Source: Streptomyces sp. NRRL F-6492 (GTDB lineage Bacteria; Actinomycetota; Actinomycetes; Streptomycetales; Streptomycetaceae). Taken from it: DNA of 53,458 nt. Below, piece after piece: positions 52,348 to 53,458 of the stretch. Numbering within the stretch: the stretch's first letter is position 1; each line of letters begins with the position of its first letter. The stretch lies in NCBI RefSeq assembly GCF_001280125.1, contig NZ_LGEG01000229.1, positions 1 through 53,458 on the forward strand, given 5' to 3'. Made by a program: the position numbers and the translations under genes. The notes under the pieces were generated by a model that searched no databases, was not told the DNA's origin, and worked only from the letters and a program-made list of their open reading frames with translations.

Positions 52348-53438
52348 ACGGGCTCGACGACTACCCCGCACGCCTGCTGCGCGGACTCGTGGGCATCCCG
52401 TCCGTCTCCGGACGGGAGGAACGCGCCTCCGCCTACCTGGCCGGACAGATGGAACGGCTCGGCATGCGGGCCCGGGTCGACGCCGTCGGCAACGCCGTCG
52501 GGGAGATCGGCCCCGTCGACGGACCCACCGTGCTGCTCCTGGGACACATCGACACCGTCCCCGGCGACATCGCGGTCTGCCAGGTCGGCGACCTGCTCTA
52601 CGGGCGCGGCACGGTCGACGCCAAGGGACCGCTCGCCGCCATGACCTGCGCCGCCGTCCGCGCCTCCGCCGCCGAGCCACGGCTGCGGATCATCGTCGCG
52701 GGCGCCGTCGGCGAGGAGGTGCCCGGCTCCCAGGGCGCGCGGCACCTGCTGGACACCCTGCCCGCGCCCGACGCCGTCGTCATCGGGGAGCCCAGCGGCT
52801 GGGACGGGGTCTGCCTCGGCTACAAGGGCCGGGTCGGCGTCGAGTACGAGGTGAGCCGGCCGCCCATGCACACCTCCAGCCCCGAGGAGACCGCCGTCGA
52901 GGCGGCCACCGCGTTCTGGCGGGGCGTCGACGCCTACATGCGCCGGGTCTCCGGCCCGCACGAGGGCGTGTCCTTCGACGCGGCCGCCGCCACCCTGGTC
53001 CGGCTCGACGGCGACATCCGGGACGCCACCGCCTCCATCACCTGCCGGGTGCCCGCCGGGTTCGACTTCGACGACTTCCAGCGGTTCGTCGACACCACGG
53101 CCGTGCACGCCGCGGCCCGCCTGGACGAACGCGTCCCGGCCGTCCGCCGCGGCGTCTCCGACCCGGTGGCCCGCGCCCTGCGCAACGCGATCCGGCTGCA
53201 CGGCGGACGCCCGGTGCTGCGGCTGAAGGCCGGCACCTCCGACATGAACGTCATCGAGGACCGGTGGCCGGTTCCGATGGTCGCCTACGGCCCGGGCGAC
53301 GCCCACCTCGACCACACCGACGACGAACACATCGCCCTCGGCGACCTCCACCGGTCCGTCGACGTCCTCACCCGGGCCCTGACCGACCTGGCCGGCGTCC
53401 TGCGCCGCGCCCCGGCCACCGCCCTCGTCCACGCCTAG
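52344..53438 (+). CDS. lysK: LysW-product hydrolase (LysK, M20 peptidase family)
   Basis: A 364-residue M20 zinc hydrolase: [39 protein letters not shown] with the catalytic Glu-Glu, [10 protein letters not shown] and late metal-site region [17 protein letters not shown]. It releases the finished amino acid from LysW by cleaving the isopeptide bond. GTG 52344 overlaps the lysZ stop. The window ends 20 bp after the stop. Confidence 0.93.
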   Translation: MNGLDDYPARLLRGLVGIPSVSGREERASAYLAGQMERLGMRARVDAVGNAVGEIGPVDGPTVLLLGHIDTVPGDIAVCQVGDLLYGRGTVDAKGPLAAMTCAAVRASAAEPRLRIIVAGAVGEEVPGSQGARHLLDTLPAPDAVVIGEPSGWDGVCLGYKGRVGVEYEVSRPPMHTSSPEETAVEAATAFWRGVDAYMRRVSGPHEGVSFDAAAATLVRLDGDIRDATASITCRVPAGFDFDDFQRFVDTTAVHAAARLDERVPAVRRGVSDPVARALRNAIRLHGGRPVLRLKAGTSDMNVIEDRWPVPMVAYGPGDAHLDHTDDEHIALGDLHRSVDVLTRALTDLAGVLRRAPATALVHA

Positions 53439-53458
53439 GGAGCGCCCCACCCCACCCG

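Noticed and set aside
49065..53438. Primary arginine or lysine biosynthesis operon
   Set aside because: ArgB/ArgC-like proteins here accompany LysW and LysX; no argJ, argD or aminoadipate genes are present and the block faces a split transketolase and sulfotransferase.

Overview
The window is high-GC actinomycete DNA, almost certainly Streptomyces. The signs are third-position G/C bias, translationally coupled ATGA/GTGA gene junctions, a SARP regulator and a single rare TTA codon. Nearly all of it reads as one large secondary-metabolite gene cluster, opened at the left by sulfate-activation genes (end of cysD, then cysN).

Region 1 (1.4-14.6 kb) is an aromatic type II polyketide block: KS-alpha, chain-length factor, ACP, ActIII-type ketoreductase, didomain aromatase/cyclase, ActIV-like metallo-beta-lactamase-fold cyclase/thioesterase, SnoaL-like protein, MDR oxidoreductase, ABM-family monooxygenase, a luciferase-like monooxygenase with flavin reductase, a P450, the SARP activator and an APH-like protein that may be self-resistance. 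Region 2 (14.8-20.0 kb) is a lysine/cyclic-imine subcluster: DegT-type aminotransferase, NikD-like flavoenzyme and ornithine-cyclodeaminase/mu-crystallin-like reductase. These would make pipecolate- or picolinate-type acids. MbtH and an MFS exporter follow. Region 3 (20.3-40.5 kb) is the NRPS part: a C-(remnant A)-PCP-TE protein with a free-standing proline-type A domain, a PPTase, a type II thioesterase with Cys nucleophile, a pair of acyl-CoA dehydrogenases, C-A-PCP, a (degenerate C)-A-PCP, another Cys thioesterase, and an acyl-ligase-KR-carrier protein.

Region 4 (40.6-53.4 kb) is an amino-group-carrier-protein (LysW) pathway. LysW, LysX, LysY, LysZ and LysK homologues are read rightward. 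A leftward operon holds a split transketolase, an aminotransferase, a sulfotransferase, a P450, a free carrier protein, a type II thioesterase and two poorly characterised proteins in tandem. This is the gene logic known for the 1-azabicyclo[3.1.0]hexane (aziridine) amino acid of azinomycin, vazabitide and ficellomycin: LysW-glutamate is activated and reduced to the semialdehyde, extended by C2 with transketolase, transaminated, sulfated and closed to the aziridine.

How the parts work together (inference): the LysW block supplies an azabicyclic or related diamino acid, region 2 supplies a lysine-derived ring acid, the type II PKS supplies an aromatic acyl part, and the short NRPS proteins join them. 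A type II PKS together with LysW/aziridine machinery differs from azinomycin, whose naphthoate is made by an iterative type I PKS. I know of no described product that combines these parts. All function calls are from reading the sequence; no database search was possible.
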